Below the pieces are notes generated by a model. The model worked only from the letters and a program-made list of their open reading frames with translations. It was not told where the DNA came from and searched no databases. A program made the translations under genes and the position numbers. Below, one piece after another: positions 1 to 10,206 of a DNA stretch of 56,346 nt. Source of the stretch: Lactococcus sp. dk101 (GTDB lineage: Bacteria; Bacillota; Bacilli; Lactobacillales; Streptococcaceae). The stretch lies in NCBI RefSeq assembly GCF_009601055.1, contig NZ_WITI01000012.1, forward strand, positions 1 to 56,346, in the 5' to 3' direction. Position 1 is the stretch's first letter. Each line of letters opens with the position of its first letter.

Positions 1-108
1 AAATTAGAAATGATCTTTTTAGCGTACTCTATTCTTCTAAAGCTGGCTAAAACATTGAAACCAGAGACTTTGAAGTACTCAATTGGCTATCAAGTGATGG
101 CAAAATAA
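1..108 (+). CDS. transposase, C-terminal fragment (35 residues visible)
   Basis: An open frame runs from base 1 to a TAA at 106-108 and ends in the residues GYQVMAK. The identical peptide is encoded on the minus strand at the right end of the window. The fragment is lysine- and leucine-rich with no catalytic residue visible, so the DDE class cannot be read from it. It is called a transposase because it is the repeated coding part next to an IS edge. The gene is presumably complete outside the window rather than truly truncated. Confidence 0.65.
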   Translation, partial: KLEMIFLAYSILLKLAKTLKPETLKYSIGYQVMAK

Positions 109-127
109 TCAACTAGCAATTCGGGTA
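1..127 (+). mobile_element. 3' end of an insertion sequence (left copy)
   Basis: These 127 bases recur, inverted and without a mismatch, at 56220-56346. Identity stops abruptly at base 127, which marks the IS edge. The edge read inwards into the IS starts ACCCGAATTGCTAG, probably part of the terminal inverted repeat. The transposase end lies inside it (1-108). The other IS end is off the window, so the IS family cannot be fixed. An end starting AC would fit the IS982 family, but that is a weak guess. The contig most likely breaks here because the element is repeated in the genome. Confidence 0.85.
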
Positions 128-191
128 TTTAAATTATATATGATATGAAAAACACAAAATTCAGTACGTAAAAGTTACACACTTTAATTTA

Positions 192-200
192 TGGTATAAT
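192..200 (+). promoter_or_regulatory. promoter of the opuC operon (extended -10)
   Basis: TGGTATAAT at 192-200 is an extended -10. A recognisable -35 is absent at the usual distance. It lies 65 bases inside the IS edge, so the operon keeps its own promoter. The leader to the start codon is about 60 nt and carries GAGGAGGAACGG as ribosome site. Confidence 0.65.
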
Positions 201-267
201 ATGTTATATAAATGTCAATAAAAATGTTTTTATAGCAATAGAAACAGAGTCAATAGAGGAGGAACGG

Positions 268-1401
268 ATGACACAAGCCATTATTGAATTTAAGGATATT
301 GAAAAATTATACGGCGATAATGTAGCGGTTGAGAAAATCAACTTGAAAATTATGCCGGGGGATTTTATCTGCTTTATCGGTACAAGTGGATCAGGTAAAT
401 CAACACTCTTGCGAATGATCAATCGTATGATTGAACCAACACATGGAGACATTTTATTCAATGGAGAGAACATTAAACGTTTTAATCCAATCGAACTGCG
501 CCGAAAAATTGGCTACGTGATTCAAAGCATTGGGTTAATGCCACACATGTCGATTTATGATAACGTTACTTTAGTGCCAAAATTATTAAAGTGGAAAGAA
601 AGCAGAAAGAAAGAAAAAGCCAAAAAACTCATCCAAATGGTTGAACTACCAGAAGAATATTTAGACCGTTATCCGTCTGAACTCTCAGGTGGTCAGCAGC
701 AAAGGATTGGGGTTATTCGTGCCCTTGCAGCCGATCAAAACATTATTTTGATGGATGAACCATTCGGCGCCTTAGACCCAATCACGCGTGATGGTGTCCA
801 AAATACAGTCAAATACCTGCAAGAAGAACTAGGTAAAACGATCGTATTAGTCACACATGACATGGATGAAGCCTTAAAATTGGCAACACGAATTGTTGTC
901 ATGGATTCTGGAAAAATGGTTCAACAAGGGACACCAGAAGAAATACTGAAAAATCCAGCCAATGAATTTGTTGAGAAAATGATTGGATCAGAACGATTGA
1001 TTAGTGCGCAAGCCAACAATTCATGTGTTAAAGACATTATGTTGAGTCATCCCATTACTGTTGCCAAAGGCACACGATTGATTGATGCCGCACACAAAAT
1101 GAAAGAAAGTCATGTGGACTCGCTTTTAGTCACCGAGGCTGGTCAACTTGTCGGTAAAATCGATATTGACCAATTTACTAAATCACTAAATAAAAACATT
1201 TTAGTTGAGGATTTGATGGTCAAGGTTCCTTTTACTGTTGATGAAAATGACAGCTTACGAGATGTTGTCGCGCCAATTTTAAAAGGTGGCGTAAAATTTG
1301 TTCCTGTCACTGATGACAAGAATCAAGTCAAAGGAATCATTACCCGCTCGTCATTGGTATCACTCATTTATGGTATTGTTTGGGGGGAGTCGAATGATTG
1401 A
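268..1401 (+). CDS. opuCA: choline/glycine-betaine ABC transporter ATPase, OpuCA type
   Basis: This is the ATP-hydrolysing subunit of an osmoprotectant importer of the OpuC (quaternary amine transporter) family. The 377 residues carry Walker A GTSGSGKST (38-46), the signature LSGGQQQR, Walker B IILMDEP and the H-loop VTHDMDEA. The C-terminal third is a pair of CBS domains (from about residue 250), as in OpuCA and L. lactis ChoQ; in that family CBS domains sense ionic strength or nucleotides. The start follows GAGGAGG. Three further transporter genes overlap or follow within a base. L. lactis fuses permease and binding protein in ChoS, whereas here they are separate genes as in Bacillus OpuC. 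Confidence 0.9.
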   Translation: MTQAIIEFKDIEKLYGDNVAVEKINLKIMPGDFICFIGTSGSGKSTLLRMINRMIEPTHGDILFNGENIKRFNPIELRRKIGYVIQSIGLMPHMSIYDNVTLVPKLLKWKESRKKEKAKKLIQMVELPEEYLDRYPSELSGGQQQRIGVIRALAADQNIILMDEPFGALDPITRDGVQNTVKYLQEELGKTIVLVTHDMDEALKLATRIVVMDSGKMVQQGTPEEILKNPANEFVEKMIGSERLISAQANNSCVKDIMLSHPITVAKGTRLIDAAHKMKESHVDSLLVTEAGQLVGKIDIDQFTKSLNKNILVEDLMVKVPFTVDENDSLRDVVAPILKGGVKFVPVTDDKNQVKGIITRSSLVSLIYGIVWGESND

Positions 1402-2029
1402 ATTTTTAAATGAATACGGCAGTCAGTTATTAGTTAAGACTTGGGAACAACTTTACATCTCTGCATTGGCCATTCTTTTGGGAACTCTTTTTGCTGTCCC
1501 AATCGGGATTCTCCTCACGCGCGCACCAAAAAGTGCTAAATTTTTTATCGGGATTGCTAATATTTTTCAAACCATTCCCAGTTTAGCTCTTTTAGCCATG
1601 ATGATTCCACTTTTTGGCATAGGAAAAACACCAGCAGTTATTGCACTTTTTATTTATTCCTTGCTGCCCATCATGCGTAATACCTATATCGGTTTATCAA
1701 ATGTAGATCCAAACTTGATTGATAGTGCCAAAGGGATGGGAATGACGGCAAATGAACGCCTGTTCTACGTTGAACTGCCTCTCGCACTCCCTGTAATCAT
1801 GGCCGGAATTCGATTGTCAACAGTCTATGTCATTTCTTGGGCAACGATTGCTTCATATATCGGTGCCGGTGGACTAGGAGACCTTATTTTTAGCGGCCTA
1901 AATCTTTTCAATCCGTCACTGATTATTGGAGGAACTATCCCCGTTATCATTCTTGCACTATTAGCAGATTTTTTACTTCAGAAGCTTGAAGATCGTGTGA
2001 CCGTACATTCAGAAAGGAGTTCAATTTGA
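1394..2029 (+). CDS. opuCB: choline/glycine-betaine ABC transporter permease, OpuCB type
   Basis: A 211-residue membrane permease of the binding-protein-dependent transport family. Several hydrophobic segments are visible, and the cytoplasmic coupling loop reads GMGMTANERLFYVELPLALPVIMAG in two parts: the EAA-like stretch and the ELPLALP turn. The ATG at 1394 is preceded by GGGGGAG and overlaps the end of the ATPase gene by 8 bases, which implies translational coupling. The open frame extends upstream inside the ATPase gene, but that part has no ribosome site. It pairs with the second permease at 2942 to form the channel. Confidence 0.88.
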   Translation: MIEFLNEYGSQLLVKTWEQLYISALAILLGTLFAVPIGILLTRAPKSAKFFIGIANIFQTIPSLALLAMMIPLFGIGKTPAVIALFIYSLLPIMRNTYIGLSNVDPNLIDSAKGMGMTANERLFYVELPLALPVIMAGIRLSTVYVISWATIASYIGAGGLGDLIFSGLNLFNPSLIIGGTIPVIILALLADFLLQKLEDRVTVHSERSSI

Positions 2030-2940
2030 AGATACGTAAGTGGATTACATTTCTTGCCCTCTTTGGTGTAATGATTGGCTTGAGTGGGTGTTCAAGACTG
2101 ACCAAAGGGTCATCAACCATTAAGATTGCTGCCATGAGTACGACAGAATCCAGCATTATGGCCAATATGATTGCTCAATTAGTGGCACATGATTTAGATT
2201 ATAAGACAGAAATCATCTCAAATCTTGGCTCTTCAACAGTTGTTCATCAAGCCTTGGTAAGAGGTGATGCAGATATTGCTGCCACGCGTTATACAGGAAC
2301 TGATTTGACAGGAACGCTTGGGATGGAAACAGAAAAAGACCCAGAAAAAGCAACCGAAATCGTTACAAAAGAATTTAAAGAACGCTACAAACAAACATGG
2401 TTCCCTTCTTATGGCTTTTCAGATACATATGCTTTTATGATTAAGTCTGATTTGGCAAAAGAAAAGAAAATCAATGACATTTCAGATTTGAAAAAAATTG
2501 CTTCAACTGCCAAAGTCGGTGTTGACAGTACGTGGATGAACAGAAAAGGGGATGGTTACTCTAGTTTCAAAGAAATTTATGGTTTTGATTTTGCCAATAT
2601 CTATCCCATGCAGATTGGCCTCGTTTACGACGCTGTAGAAACAGACAAGATGCAAGCCGTATTGGGTTATTCAACCGACGGTCGCATTAAGAGTTATGAT
2701 TTGAAGGTTTTGGAAGATAACAAACAGCTTTTCCCACCTTATCAAGCGTCAATGGTTGTCAATGATGACTTACTAGAAAAATATCCGAAACTGAGTGAGG
2801 TCTTGCATAAACTTGACGGAAAAATATCTGTAGAAGAAATGCAAAACTTGAACTATCAAGTGGATGACAAACTGCTTGAACCTTCTGTAGTCGCCAAGAA
2901 CTTTTTAGAAGCACATGATTATTTTGAAGGAGACAACTAA
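2026..2940 (+). CDS. opuCC: choline/glycine-betaine binding lipoprotein, OpuCC type
   Basis: The extracytoplasmic substrate-binding subunit, 304 residues. It opens with a lipoprotein signal whose lipobox LSGC ends at Cys22, so it should be tethered to the outer face of the membrane. The stretch RYTGTDLTGTLG and the following aromatic-rich region are typical of the OpuCC/ProX-like family that binds quaternary amines through tyrosine and tryptophan cages. The start is TTG at 2026 behind AAAGGAG and overlaps the permease stop by 4 bases. Choline, carnitine or betaine cannot be separated by eye. Confidence 0.88.
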   Translation: MKIRKWITFLALFGVMIGLSGCSRLTKGSSTIKIAAMSTTESSIMANMIAQLVAHDLDYKTEIISNLGSSTVVHQALVRGDADIAATRYTGTDLTGTLGMETEKDPEKATEIVTKEFKERYKQTWFPSYGFSDTYAFMIKSDLAKEKKINDISDLKKIASTAKVGVDSTWMNRKGDGYSSFKEIYGFDFANIYPMQIGLVYDAVETDKMQAVLGYSTDGRIKSYDLKVLEDNKQLFPPYQASMVVNDDLLEKYPKLSEVLHKLDGKISVEEMQNLNYQVDDKLLEPSVVAKNFLEAHDYFEGDN

Positions 2941-2941
2941 A

Positions 2942-3613
2942 ATGAAAGATATGAATACCCTGCAACAATTTATTTATTATTTCAGCCACAATGGCACCTA
3001 TGTCCTCCAACAATTTATCACGCACTTTCTCATTTCCATCTATGGTGTCCTTTTAGCATCGCTCATCGGTATTCCACTGGGAATTATGATTGCTAAAAAA
3101 GGAAAATTGAAGAAATATATTCTAGGCGCAGCAAATGTCCTGCAAACCATACCATCGCTCGCTATGATTTCCATTCTCATGCTTGGGCTTGGTTTGGGTC
3201 AAAAAACGGTCATTGCGACCATTTTCCTTTATTCATTGTTGCCCATTATCAGTAATACTTATACGGGCTTAAAGAGTGTTGATGTTAATTTGGTTGATGC
3301 TGCAAAAGGAATGGGAATGACACGCAAACAACGGATGATTTTAGTTGAGTTGCCTCTATCGGTCTCAGTCATTATTGCAGGTGTCCGTAATGCCCTCGTT
3401 GTTGCAATAGGGATTACAGCTATTGGTGCCTTTGTTGGCGGTGGAGGCCTTGGCGATATTATTATCAGAGGTACCAACGCCACAAATGGGGGTGCCATTA
3501 TTTTAGCGGGCGCATTGCCAACGGCCTTGATGGCAATTTTATCAGACCTTATCATGGGAGGAATTCAAAAATTCATTACTCCCAAAGGTTATCGTGTGAA
3601 AAGAAGTCAATAA
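2942..3613 (+). CDS. opuCD: choline/glycine-betaine ABC transporter permease, OpuCD type
   Basis: The second permease subunit, 223 residues, clearly paralogous to the one at 1394. Both share the segments [10 protein letters not shown] / [18 protein letters not shown] / FIYSLLPI and DAAKGMGMT / DSAKGMGMT. The ATG at 2942 follows GAAGGAG and lies one base after the binding-protein stop. It is the last gene of the operon. No convincing terminator precedes the lepA promoter 24 bases downstream, so some read-through into lepA is possible. Confidence 0.88.
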   Translation: MKDMNTLQQFIYYFSHNGTYVLQQFITHFLISIYGVLLASLIGIPLGIMIAKKGKLKKYILGAANVLQTIPSLAMISILMLGLGLGQKTVIATIFLYSLLPIISNTYTGLKSVDVNLVDAAKGMGMTRKQRMILVELPLSVSVIIAGVRNALVVAIGITAIGAFVGGGGLGDIIIRGTNATNGGAIILAGALPTALMAILSDLIMGGIQKFITPKGYRVKRSQ

Positions 3614-3636
3614 GTTCAAAAATGAGTTCAACTTCC

Positions 3637-3663
3637 TTGTGGACTTATAGACTATGTTATAAT
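3637..3663 (+). promoter_or_regulatory. promoter of lepA
   Basis: TTGTGG at 3637-3642 and TATAAT at 3658-3663 with the extended TG two bases upstream of the -10. The spacer is short (15 bases), so the extended -10 probably carries recognition. The leader to the lepA ATG is about 30 nt. Confidence 0.6.
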
Positions 3664-3699
3664 AGTATCAATAGCCTAAATTTAAATGAGGAAATTCTA

Positions 3700-5523
3700 A
3701 TGAATATCAAAGAAATGAACGAACGCAAGGAGAAAATCAGAAATTTCTCAATCATTGCACATATTGACCACGGGAAAAGTACACTGGCGGACCGAATTTT
3801 AGAGTTGACAGAAACCGTTTCAAAACGTGAATTACAAGCGCAAATGCTGGACAGCATGGATTTGGAGCGTGAACGTGGGATTACAATTAAATTAAATGCC
3901 ATTGAATTGAATTATCATGCAAAAGATGGTGAAACTTACATTTTCCATTTGATTGACACTCCCGGTCACGTCGATTTTTCTTACGAAGTGTCTCGCTCAC
4001 TGGCTGCCTGTGAAGGTGCCATTTTGGTGGTGGATGCAGCGCAAGGGATTGAAGCACAAACCTTGGCCAATGTCTATCTGGCTTTGGATAATGACCTTGA
4101 AATATTGCCGGTCATCAATAAAATTGACCTCCCATCTGCACAACCAGAAGTGGTGCGTCAAGAAATTGAAGATGTCATTGGTCTTGATGCTTCAGAAGCT
4201 GTTCTTGCTTCAGCGAAAGCAGGCATTGGGATTGAAGAAATTCTTGAACAAGTTGTTGAGAAAGTTCCAGCACCAAGTGGTGACGTTGAAGCACCTTTGA
4301 AAGCTTTGATTTTTGACTCTGTCTATGATTCTTATCGTGGGGTCATCTTGCAGGTTCGTCTCATGGACGGCTCTGTTAAAGTTGGCGACAAGATTAAATT
4401 GATGTCAAATGGCAAAGAATTTGATGTGACAGAAGTGGGAATTTTCACACCCAAAGCCGTTTCACGTGACTTTTTGATGGCAGGAGATGTTGGTTATATT
4501 GCAGCAGCCATCAAAACCGTACAAGATACTCGTGTCGGTGATACGATTACCTCAGCGGAAAATCCAGCACAAGAAGCTTTGACAGGCTATAAGAAAATGA
4601 ACCCAATGGTATTTGCGGGGATTTATCCAGTCGAATCAAACAAATATAATGATTTGAGAGAAGCACTTGAACGTTTGCAGTTGAATGATGCCAGCCTTCA
4701 GTTTGAAGCTGAAACGTCACAAGCCTTGGGCTTTGGTTTCCGTTGTGGTTTCCTTGGTATGCTGCATATGGACGTCATTCAAGAACGTTTGGAGCGTGAA
4801 TTCAATCTGGACTTGATAATGACAGCACCTTCTGTTGTCTATCATATCAAGACAACCTCAGGCGAAACGCTTGAAGTAGCCAACCCTTCAGAATTTCCAG
4901 ACCCTACCCAAATTGAAGCTATTGAAGAGCCTTTTGTGAAGGCACAAATCATGGTTCCTAATGAATTTGTAGGTCCCGTCATGGAACTTGCGCAACGCAA
5001 ACGTGGAGATTTCATCACCATGGATTATTTGGATGCTAACCGCGTCAATGTGCAATATCATATTCCTTTAAGTGAAATTGTTTTCGAGTTCTTCGACAAA
5101 CTCAAATCATCAACTAAAGGCTATGCCAGTTTTGATTACGAAATTTCTGATTATCGTCCTTCAAACCTGGTCAAGATGGATATTTTGCTCAATGGTGATA
5201 AGGTCGATGCGCTCAGTTTCATTTCACATAAAGAATTCGCTCAAGAACGTGGCCGCTTGATTGTAGAAAAATTACGTAAATTAATTCCGCGTCAACAATT
5301 TGAAGTGCCGATTCAAGCCACGATTGGAAATAAAGTCATGGCCAGAAGTGACATTAAGGCCTTGCGTAAAAATGTGCTTGCCAAATGTTACGGTGGAGAT
5401 ATTTCACGTAAACGAAAACTCTTAGAAAAACAAAAAGCCGGTAAAAAGCGGATGAAAGCCATTGGCTCTGTGGAAGTCCCTCAAGAAGCCTTCCTTTCAG
5501 TCCTCTCCATGGATGAAGATTAA
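3700..5523 (+). CDS. lepA: elongation factor 4 (LepA)
   Basis: A 607-residue ribosomal GTPase that back-translocates or rescues stalled ribosomes. The G1 motif AHIDHGKST is at 20-28, followed by [14 protein letters not shown] and NKIDLP. The LepA-specific C-terminus ends in the basic stretch [17 protein letters not shown]. The start at 3700 is chosen because GAGGAAATTCTA precedes it and the protein then begins like other LepA sequences; the frame is open further upstream without a ribosome site. It has its own promoter and a strong terminator. Confidence 0.96.
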   Translation: MNIKEMNERKEKIRNFSIIAHIDHGKSTLADRILELTETVSKRELQAQMLDSMDLERERGITIKLNAIELNYHAKDGETYIFHLIDTPGHVDFSYEVSRSLAACEGAILVVDAAQGIEAQTLANVYLALDNDLEILPVINKIDLPSAQPEVVRQEIEDVIGLDASEAVLASAKAGIGIEEILEQVVEKVPAPSGDVEAPLKALIFDSVYDSYRGVILQVRLMDGSVKVGDKIKLMSNGKEFDVTEVGIFTPKAVSRDFLMAGDVGYIAAAIKTVQDTRVGDTITSAENPAQEALTGYKKMNPMVFAGIYPVESNKYNDLREALERLQLNDASLQFEAETSQALGFGFRCGFLGMLHMDVIQERLEREFNLDLIMTAPSVVYHIKTTSGETLEVANPSEFPDPTQIEAIEEPFVKAQIMVPNEFVGPVMELAQRKRGDFITMDYLDANRVNVQYHIPLSEIVFEFFDKLKSSTKGYASFDYEISDYRPSNLVKMDILLNGDKVDALSFISHKEFAQERGRLIVEKLRKLIPRQQFEVPIQATIGNKVMARSDIKALRKNVLAKCYGGDISRKRKLLEKQKAGKKRMKAIGSVEVPQEAFLSVLSMDED

Positions 5524-5549
5524 AAAGCGATTAGAACTCGCTTTTTTCT
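5522..5549 (+). terminator. rho-independent terminator of lepA
   Basis: AAAAAGCGA pairs with TCGCTTTTT across a 7-base loop, followed by more T. It begins at the second base of the lepA stop codon. Confidence 0.85.
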
Positions 5550-5571
5550 TTTTCATAATTATTAAATAATG

Positions 5572-5619
5572 TGTATAAATATTTGACATGTGATAATAAT
5601 AATGTATAATTATTTAACA
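5572..5619 (+). promoter_or_regulatory. promoter of the SBP-argF operon with two direct-repeat operators (possible ArgR sites)
   Basis: The promoter is TTGACA (5583-5588), a 16-base spacer and TATAAT (5605-5610). Two near-identical 17-mers overlap it: TGTATAAATATTTGACA at 5572-5588 covers the -35, and TGTATAATTATTTAACA at 5603-5619 covers the -10. They are 31 bases apart, three helical turns, on one face of the DNA. They resemble AT-rich ARG boxes, and argF lies downstream, so repression by an ArgR/AhrC-type protein is a reasonable inference. Confidence 0.6.
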
Positions 5620-5633
5620 GGGAGAGATAAAGT

Positions 5634-6443
5634 ATGAAAATTCAAAAAATATTAGTTGCTGGTCTTTTTATAATTGTCTTGGGAACTTTAACAGCTTGTC
5701 AGAAGAGCAAATCAAACGATGCGCTCAAGCAGATTAAAGAAAAAGGAATACTTACAGTTGCCTTATCGCCAGATGATCCGCCATTTGAGTATCAGATCAT
5801 AAAAGATGGAAAAAATACCATTATCGGCTCAGATATTGATTTGGCAAATGAAATTGGTAAAAGCTTAGGCGTGAAAGTCAAATTTCAAAGTATGGATTTC
5901 AATAATGTATTAACTGCTTTAGCGAGTGGAAAAGCGGATATGGCGATTTCAGATATTTCATACACTGCAAAAAGGGCTCAAACTTACGATTTATCGACTA
6001 TTTATTATCATACAAAAAATGTGATGCTTATTCAGAAAAGCAACATGAATAAATATAAAGAAATATCCGATTTGAAGGGGCAAAAAATAGCGGTTCAAAA
6101 AGGGACCGTCCAAGAAGAATTGGCGCAGAAAAAATTGCCTCAGCTAACCGCAATCGCCTTGAGTCAGATGGCTCCTGAAGTAACCGAGGTAAAGAATGGT
6201 CAGGTCGCGGGGGCAATCATGGAAAAGACGACTGCCGAAAGTTTTGTGGTCGCAAATCCTGACCTTGTCATCGCTGACATGACCTTGCCAGAGCTGACAG
6301 ATACCTCAGGAATGGTCATTGCCATGCCTAAAGGATCTGGGGATTTGACACAGGAAGTAAATAAAATTATCAATCAGCTTTTGAAAGAAAATAAAATCGA
6401 AAAATCGATTCAAAAGCATTTTCAATTAGGACAAACAAAATAA
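5634..6443 (+). CDS. amino-acid ABC transporter substrate-binding lipoprotein (family 3)
   Basis: A 269-residue polar-amino-acid binding protein. The signal peptide ends in lipobox LTAC. The mature part shows family-3 landmarks: [12 protein letters not shown] near the start, [15 protein letters not shown], then [15 protein letters not shown] and the hinge segment [11 protein letters not shown]. There is no permease or ATPase gene beside it, so it must share another transporter. It stands 10 bases before argF under one promoter with possible ARG boxes, which suggests arginine, ornithine or citrulline as ligand; this is inferred from context only. Confidence 0.85.
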   Translation: MKIQKILVAGLFIIVLGTLTACQKSKSNDALKQIKEKGILTVALSPDDPPFEYQIIKDGKNTIIGSDIDLANEIGKSLGVKVKFQSMDFNNVLTALASGKADMAISDISYTAKRAQTYDLSTIYYHTKNVMLIQKSNMNKYKEISDLKGQKIAVQKGTVQEELAQKKLPQLTAIALSQMAPEVTEVKNGQVAGAIMEKTTAESFVVANPDLVIADMTLPELTDTSGMVIAMPKGSGDLTQEVNKIINQLLKENKIEKSIQKHFQLGQTK

Positions 6444-6453
6444 AGGGGATAAA

Positions 6454-7455
6454 ATGTTTCAAGGAAAAAGTTTTTTAAAAGAAGTTGATTTTACAAAAGA
6501 GCAGTTGCTTTATTTGATTGATTTTGCCATTCATCTGAAAAAATTGAAAGCCAATCATATTCCGCATCAGTATTTGACAGGGAAGAATTTAGCCTTGATA
6601 TTTGAAAAAGCATCGACGCGTACCCGTGCTGCTTTTACGGTAGCGGGACAAGACTTAGGAGCGCATGTCGAATTTCTAGGACCGCTTGATATTCAACTTG
6701 GCAAAAAAGAATCGATTGCGGATACGGCAAAGGTTCTTGGTAAAATGTTTGACGGTCTTGAATTTCGTGGTTTTAAACAAGAAGACGTCGAAATTTTGGC
6801 TCAGGAGTCAGGTGTGCCAGTTTGGAATGGCTTGACAGATGCCTGGCATCCCACACAAATGTTGGCTGATTTTATGACCATGAAGGAACATTTTGGAAGT
6901 CTTAAAGGCTTGACTTTAGTTTATATTGGCGACGGTAGAAACAATGTGGCTCATTCTTTGTTGGTTACTGGGGCAATCTTAGGGGTCAATGTAACCATTG
7001 TTTCGTCGCTTGATTTACAACCCAAAAAGGACATTCAGCAGTTAGCGAAGAAATTGGCCCTGCAAAGTCAAGCCAAATTAAGTATTCGGTGTGATTTGGA
7101 CGCAGTAGAAAAAGCAGACATTATTTATACGGATGTCTGGGTCAGCATGGGCGAAGAAAGTCAAACTTCTGAACGTATCAAGCAACTCCTAGCCTATCAA
7201 GTCAATAAAAAATTGACAGAAAAAATCATCAATAAGGACTTTATTTTCATGCATTGTTTGCCAAGTTTCCATGATTTGAACACGGAAATCATGAAAGAAA
7301 TCAAATGGGAATACAATTTGGATGAGCTTGAAGTAACCGATGAGATTTTTAATTCGGAACATTCGGTTGTTTTTCAACAGGCAGAAAATCGAATGCATAC
7401 CATAAAAGCAGTAATGGCAGCTACTTTAGGTAATCTTTTTATCCCTAAAATATAA
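6454..7455 (+). CDS. argF: ornithine carbamoyltransferase
   Basis: It transfers a carbamoyl group from carbamoyl phosphate to ornithine, giving citrulline (or the reverse, in arginine deiminase catabolism). The 333 residues include the carbamoyl-phosphate loop STRTR (54-58), the HPTQ motif, the ornithine-binding SMG loop at 231-233 and HCLPS (267-271). The SMG loop separates it from putrescine carbamoyltransferases. No arcA, arcC or arcD lies nearby, and the pairing with a binding protein and possible ARG boxes favours the biosynthetic role. The start follows AAAGGGG. Confidence 0.92.
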   Translation: MFQGKSFLKEVDFTKEQLLYLIDFAIHLKKLKANHIPHQYLTGKNLALIFEKASTRTRAAFTVAGQDLGAHVEFLGPLDIQLGKKESIADTAKVLGKMFDGLEFRGFKQEDVEILAQESGVPVWNGLTDAWHPTQMLADFMTMKEHFGSLKGLTLVYIGDGRNNVAHSLLVTGAILGVNVTIVSSLDLQPKKDIQQLAKKLALQSQAKLSIRCDLDAVEKADIIYTDVWVSMGEESQTSERIKQLLAYQVNKKLTEKIINKDFIFMHCLPSFHDLNTEIMKEIKWEYNLDELEVTDEIFNSEHSVVFQQAENRMHTIKAVMAATLGNLFIPKI

Positions 7456-7478
7456 AAAATGAGCCTGGCTCTTTTTTT
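7453..7478 (+). terminator. terminator of argF
   Basis: AAAAAATGAGC, loop CTG, GCTC then seven T. It starts in the argF stop codon. Confidence 0.75.
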
Positions 7479-7554
7479 ATTTGTAAAAATGAGAGAAAGG
7501 CAAGCAAATAGTAGAAAAGCCCTCTTCAAGAAAGTCGCAAAAAATCAGATTTTT

Positions 7555-7563
7555 TGGTATAAT
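7555..7563 (+). promoter_or_regulatory. promoter of gyrA (extended -10)
   Basis: TGGTATAAT at 7555-7563, 68 bases before the gyrA ATG. It sits in a T-rich stretch without a clear -35. A strong ribosome site is missing: only GTGGGAAAC precedes the ATG. Confidence 0.55.
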
Positions 7564-7630
7564 TAAGGAAGTATGTTTACAAATGGAATGATATCCAGTT
7601 TTGTTAAATTTTGCTTTGAAAGTGGGAAAC

Positions 7631-10138
7631 ATGGAAGATAAAAATGTTGTAACAGTCAATCTAGCAAAAGAAATGCGAACAAGTTTCATCGACTATGCGA
7701 TGTCAGTAATTGTTGCTCGTGCTTTGCCAGATGTCCGCGATGGTCTTAAACCTGTCCACCGCCGTATTATCTATGGAATGATTGATGGTGGATATACACC
7801 AGATAAACCACATCGTAAGTCTGCAAGTATTGTAGGGGATGTTATGGGTAAGTATCACCCACATGGTGATAGCTCAATATATGAAGCAATGGTCAGAATG
7901 GCACAATGGTGGAGTTACCGTCATTTGCTTGTGGATGGTCATGGTAACTTTGGTTCTATGGACGGCGATGGCGCTGCCGCAATGCGTTATACTGAAGCAC
8001 GTATGTCCAAATTGGCGCTTGAACTTGTAAGTGACATTAACAAAAACACGGTTGATTTCGTTGACAACTATGACGGTTCACAACGTGAACCTGTGATTTT
8101 ACCCGCTCGTTTTCCTAACCTTTTAGTAAATGGAACAACTGGGATTGCCGTAGGGATGGCAACTAATATTCCGCCGCATAACCTTGGCGAAACGATTGCA
8201 GCCGCAGACATGTTGATGGAAAATCCTGATGCAACACTTGCTGATTTGATGACCGTATTGCCTGGACCAGACTTCCCAACTGGTGGGATTGTCATGGGGA
8301 AAGCTGGCATTCGTCGTGCTTATGAAACTGGTAAAGGGTCAATCACGGTACGTGCGAAAACACATATCGAAGAACTTGCTGGCGGTAAAGAACGCATTGT
8401 TGTTACTGAATTGCCTTACATGGTCAATAAAGCCAAATTGGTTGAACACATTGTTCGTTTGAACCATGAAAAACGGATTGAAGGCTTAACAGCAGTTCGT
8501 GATGAATCAAACCGTGAAGGAATTCGTGTGGTTATCGAGGTTCGTCGTGATTTATCGGCTGCCGTAATTTTGAACAATTTGTTTAAATTGACTTCTTTGC
8601 AGACTTCATTTGGTTTTAATATGTTGGCGATTGAAAAAGGAATTCCTAAGGTTCTTTCGCTCAAACAAATTTTGGTGGATTATATTGAACACCAAATCGA
8701 AGTGGTAACCCGTCGGACACAATTCGATAAAACGCGTGCTGAAGCTCGCGCGCACATTTTAGAAGGCTTGCGCATTGCGCTTGATAATATCGATCGGATC
8801 ATCAGTATCATTCGTGAGTCGAAAACGGATGCCATTGCTCAAGAAGCCATGATGGTTGAATTCTCGCTTTCTGAAAAACAATCACAAGCCATCTTGGACA
8901 TGCGTTTGCGCCGTTTGACTGGTTTGGAACGTGATAAGATTGAAAATGAATATCAAGATTTAGTCGCTTTGATTGCTGACTTGGCTGATATTTTGGCAAA
9001 ACCTGAACGCGTTAAAACCATTATTCGTGATGAAATGGAAGAAATCAAACGTAAATTCGCCGATGACCGTCGGACAGAATTGTTGGTCGGCGATGTCTTG
9101 ACAATTGAAGATGAAGATTTGATTGAAGAAGAAGATGTCTTGATTACTTTGTCAAACAAGGGTTATATCAAACGTCTTGCCAATGACGAATTCCGTGCCC
9201 AAAACCGCGGTGGGCGTGGGGTTCAAGGCATGGGCATGAGTGATAATGACTTTGTTCAACACTTGGTTTCTACATCAACGCATGATTATTTGCTCTTCTT
9301 TACTAACAAAGGCCGTGTTTATCGGATGAAGGGATATGAAATTCCTGAATATGGACGGACTGCCAAAGGTCTTCCAATCGTTAATTTGCTGAAGCTTGAC
9401 GATGGTGAAAAAGTACAAACAGTCATCAATGTCGCACATTCTGAAGAAGAACGTTATCTCTTCTTTACGACGCGTCTTGGTGTGGTTAAACGAACCAACT
9501 TGCACCAATTTGATAACATCAGAACCAATGGTTTGAAGGCATTGAATTTGCGTGACGAAGACGAATTGATCAATGTGCTTTTGACACATGGTCAAGAAGA
9601 AATTATCATTGGGACGCACAATGGCTATTCAGTTCGCTTTGTTGAAAATCTAGTTCGTGATATGGGCCGTGCCGCAACAGGGGTCAAAGGGGTTAATCTC
9701 CGTGAAGGTGACTTTGTTGTTGGTTCATCAACAGTTAAAGAAGGCCAAGAAATCTTGGTTATTGCTGAAAATGGTTTAGGAAAACGCACAGCAGCCAGCG
9801 AATACCCAACCAAAGGTCGTGGCGGTAAAGGGATTAAAGTAATGAACGTGACGGAACGGACAGGGAAGCTTGCTGGTCTGTCAGCCATTAACGGTGATGA
9901 AGATATCATGGTCATTACTGACACAGGTGTCATCATCAGAACAAGCGTTCAGAACATTTCTCAAACTGGACGTGCGGCACAAGGGGTTAAAGTCATGCGT
10001 CTTGATGACGATGCTCAAATCGTAACCTTTGCATTGGTTGAAGCAGAACTTGAGACTGATGAAGCGATTGATCAGGATGAAACGGAAGCTGTCAGCGCTG
10101 ACAAGGCGATTGAAACAACGGAAACAACTGAAGAATAA
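7631..10138 (+). CDS. gyrA: DNA gyrase subunit A
   Basis: The breakage-reunion subunit of DNA gyrase, 835 residues. The catalytic tyrosine is Tyr120 in MRYTEAR. The quinolone region reads [10 protein letters not shown] with Ser81 and Glu85, the unmutated state by pneumococcal numbering. The C-terminal beta-pinwheel carries NRGGRG, a GyrA-box-like motif, and the degenerate blade sequences NRGG/KGRGGKG. These features favour gyrase over ParC. The C-terminal tail (last 30 residues) is acidic and threonine-rich. The ATG at 7631 is chosen because the protein then starts like other GyrA; the frame is open 30 bases further up. gyrB is not adjacent. Confidence 0.95.
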   Translation: MEDKNVVTVNLAKEMRTSFIDYAMSVIVARALPDVRDGLKPVHRRIIYGMIDGGYTPDKPHRKSASIVGDVMGKYHPHGDSSIYEAMVRMAQWWSYRHLLVDGHGNFGSMDGDGAAAMRYTEARMSKLALELVSDINKNTVDFVDNYDGSQREPVILPARFPNLLVNGTTGIAVGMATNIPPHNLGETIAAADMLMENPDATLADLMTVLPGPDFPTGGIVMGKAGIRRAYETGKGSITVRAKTHIEELAGGKERIVVTELPYMVNKAKLVEHIVRLNHEKRIEGLTAVRDESNREGIRVVIEVRRDLSAAVILNNLFKLTSLQTSFGFNMLAIEKGIPKVLSLKQILVDYIEHQIEVVTRRTQFDKTRAEARAHILEGLRIALDNIDRIISIIRESKTDAIAQEAMMVEFSLSEKQSQAILDMRLRRLTGLERDKIENEYQDLVALIADLADILAKPERVKTIIRDEMEEIKRKFADDRRTELLVGDVLTIEDEDLIEEEDVLITLSNKGYIKRLANDEFRAQNRGGRGVQGMGMSDNDFVQHLVSTSTHDYLLFFTNKGRVYRMKGYEIPEYGRTAKGLPIVNLLKLDDGEKVQTVINVAHSEEERYLFFTTRLGVVKRTNLHQFDNIRTNGLKALNLRDEDELINVLLTHGQEEIIIGTHNGYSVRFVENLVRDMGRAATGVKGVNLREGDFVVGSSTVKEGQEILVIAENGLGKRTAASEYPTKGRGGKGIKVMNVTERTGKLAGLSAINGDEDIMVITDTGVIIRTSVQNISQTGRAAQGVKVMRLDDDAQIVTFALVEAELETDEAIDQDETEAVSADKAIETTETTEE

Positions 10139-10158
10139 AAATTTAATAAAGGAAAAAC

Positions 10159-10185
10159 GAAACAGCTTTATCAAAAAGTTGTTTC
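10159..10185 (+). other. hairpin between gyrA and apbE
   Basis: GAAACAGCTTT pairs with AAAGTTGTTTC around a 5-base loop. It is followed by TTTCG rather than a long T-run, so it is a weak terminator or attenuator that may pass part of gyrA transcription to apbE. Confidence 0.5.
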
Positions 10186-10206
10186 TTTCGTGAAAAATTG
10201 AAAAGA

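Noticed and set aside
6454-7455. Putrescine carbamoyltransferase instead of ornithine carbamoyltransferase
   Set aside because: The SMG loop that binds the ornithine alpha-amino group is present, and no agmatine deiminase genes are near.
7631-10138. ParC instead of GyrA
   Set aside because: A GyrA-box-like NRGGRG and a full set of pinwheel blades are present, and no parE is adjacent.
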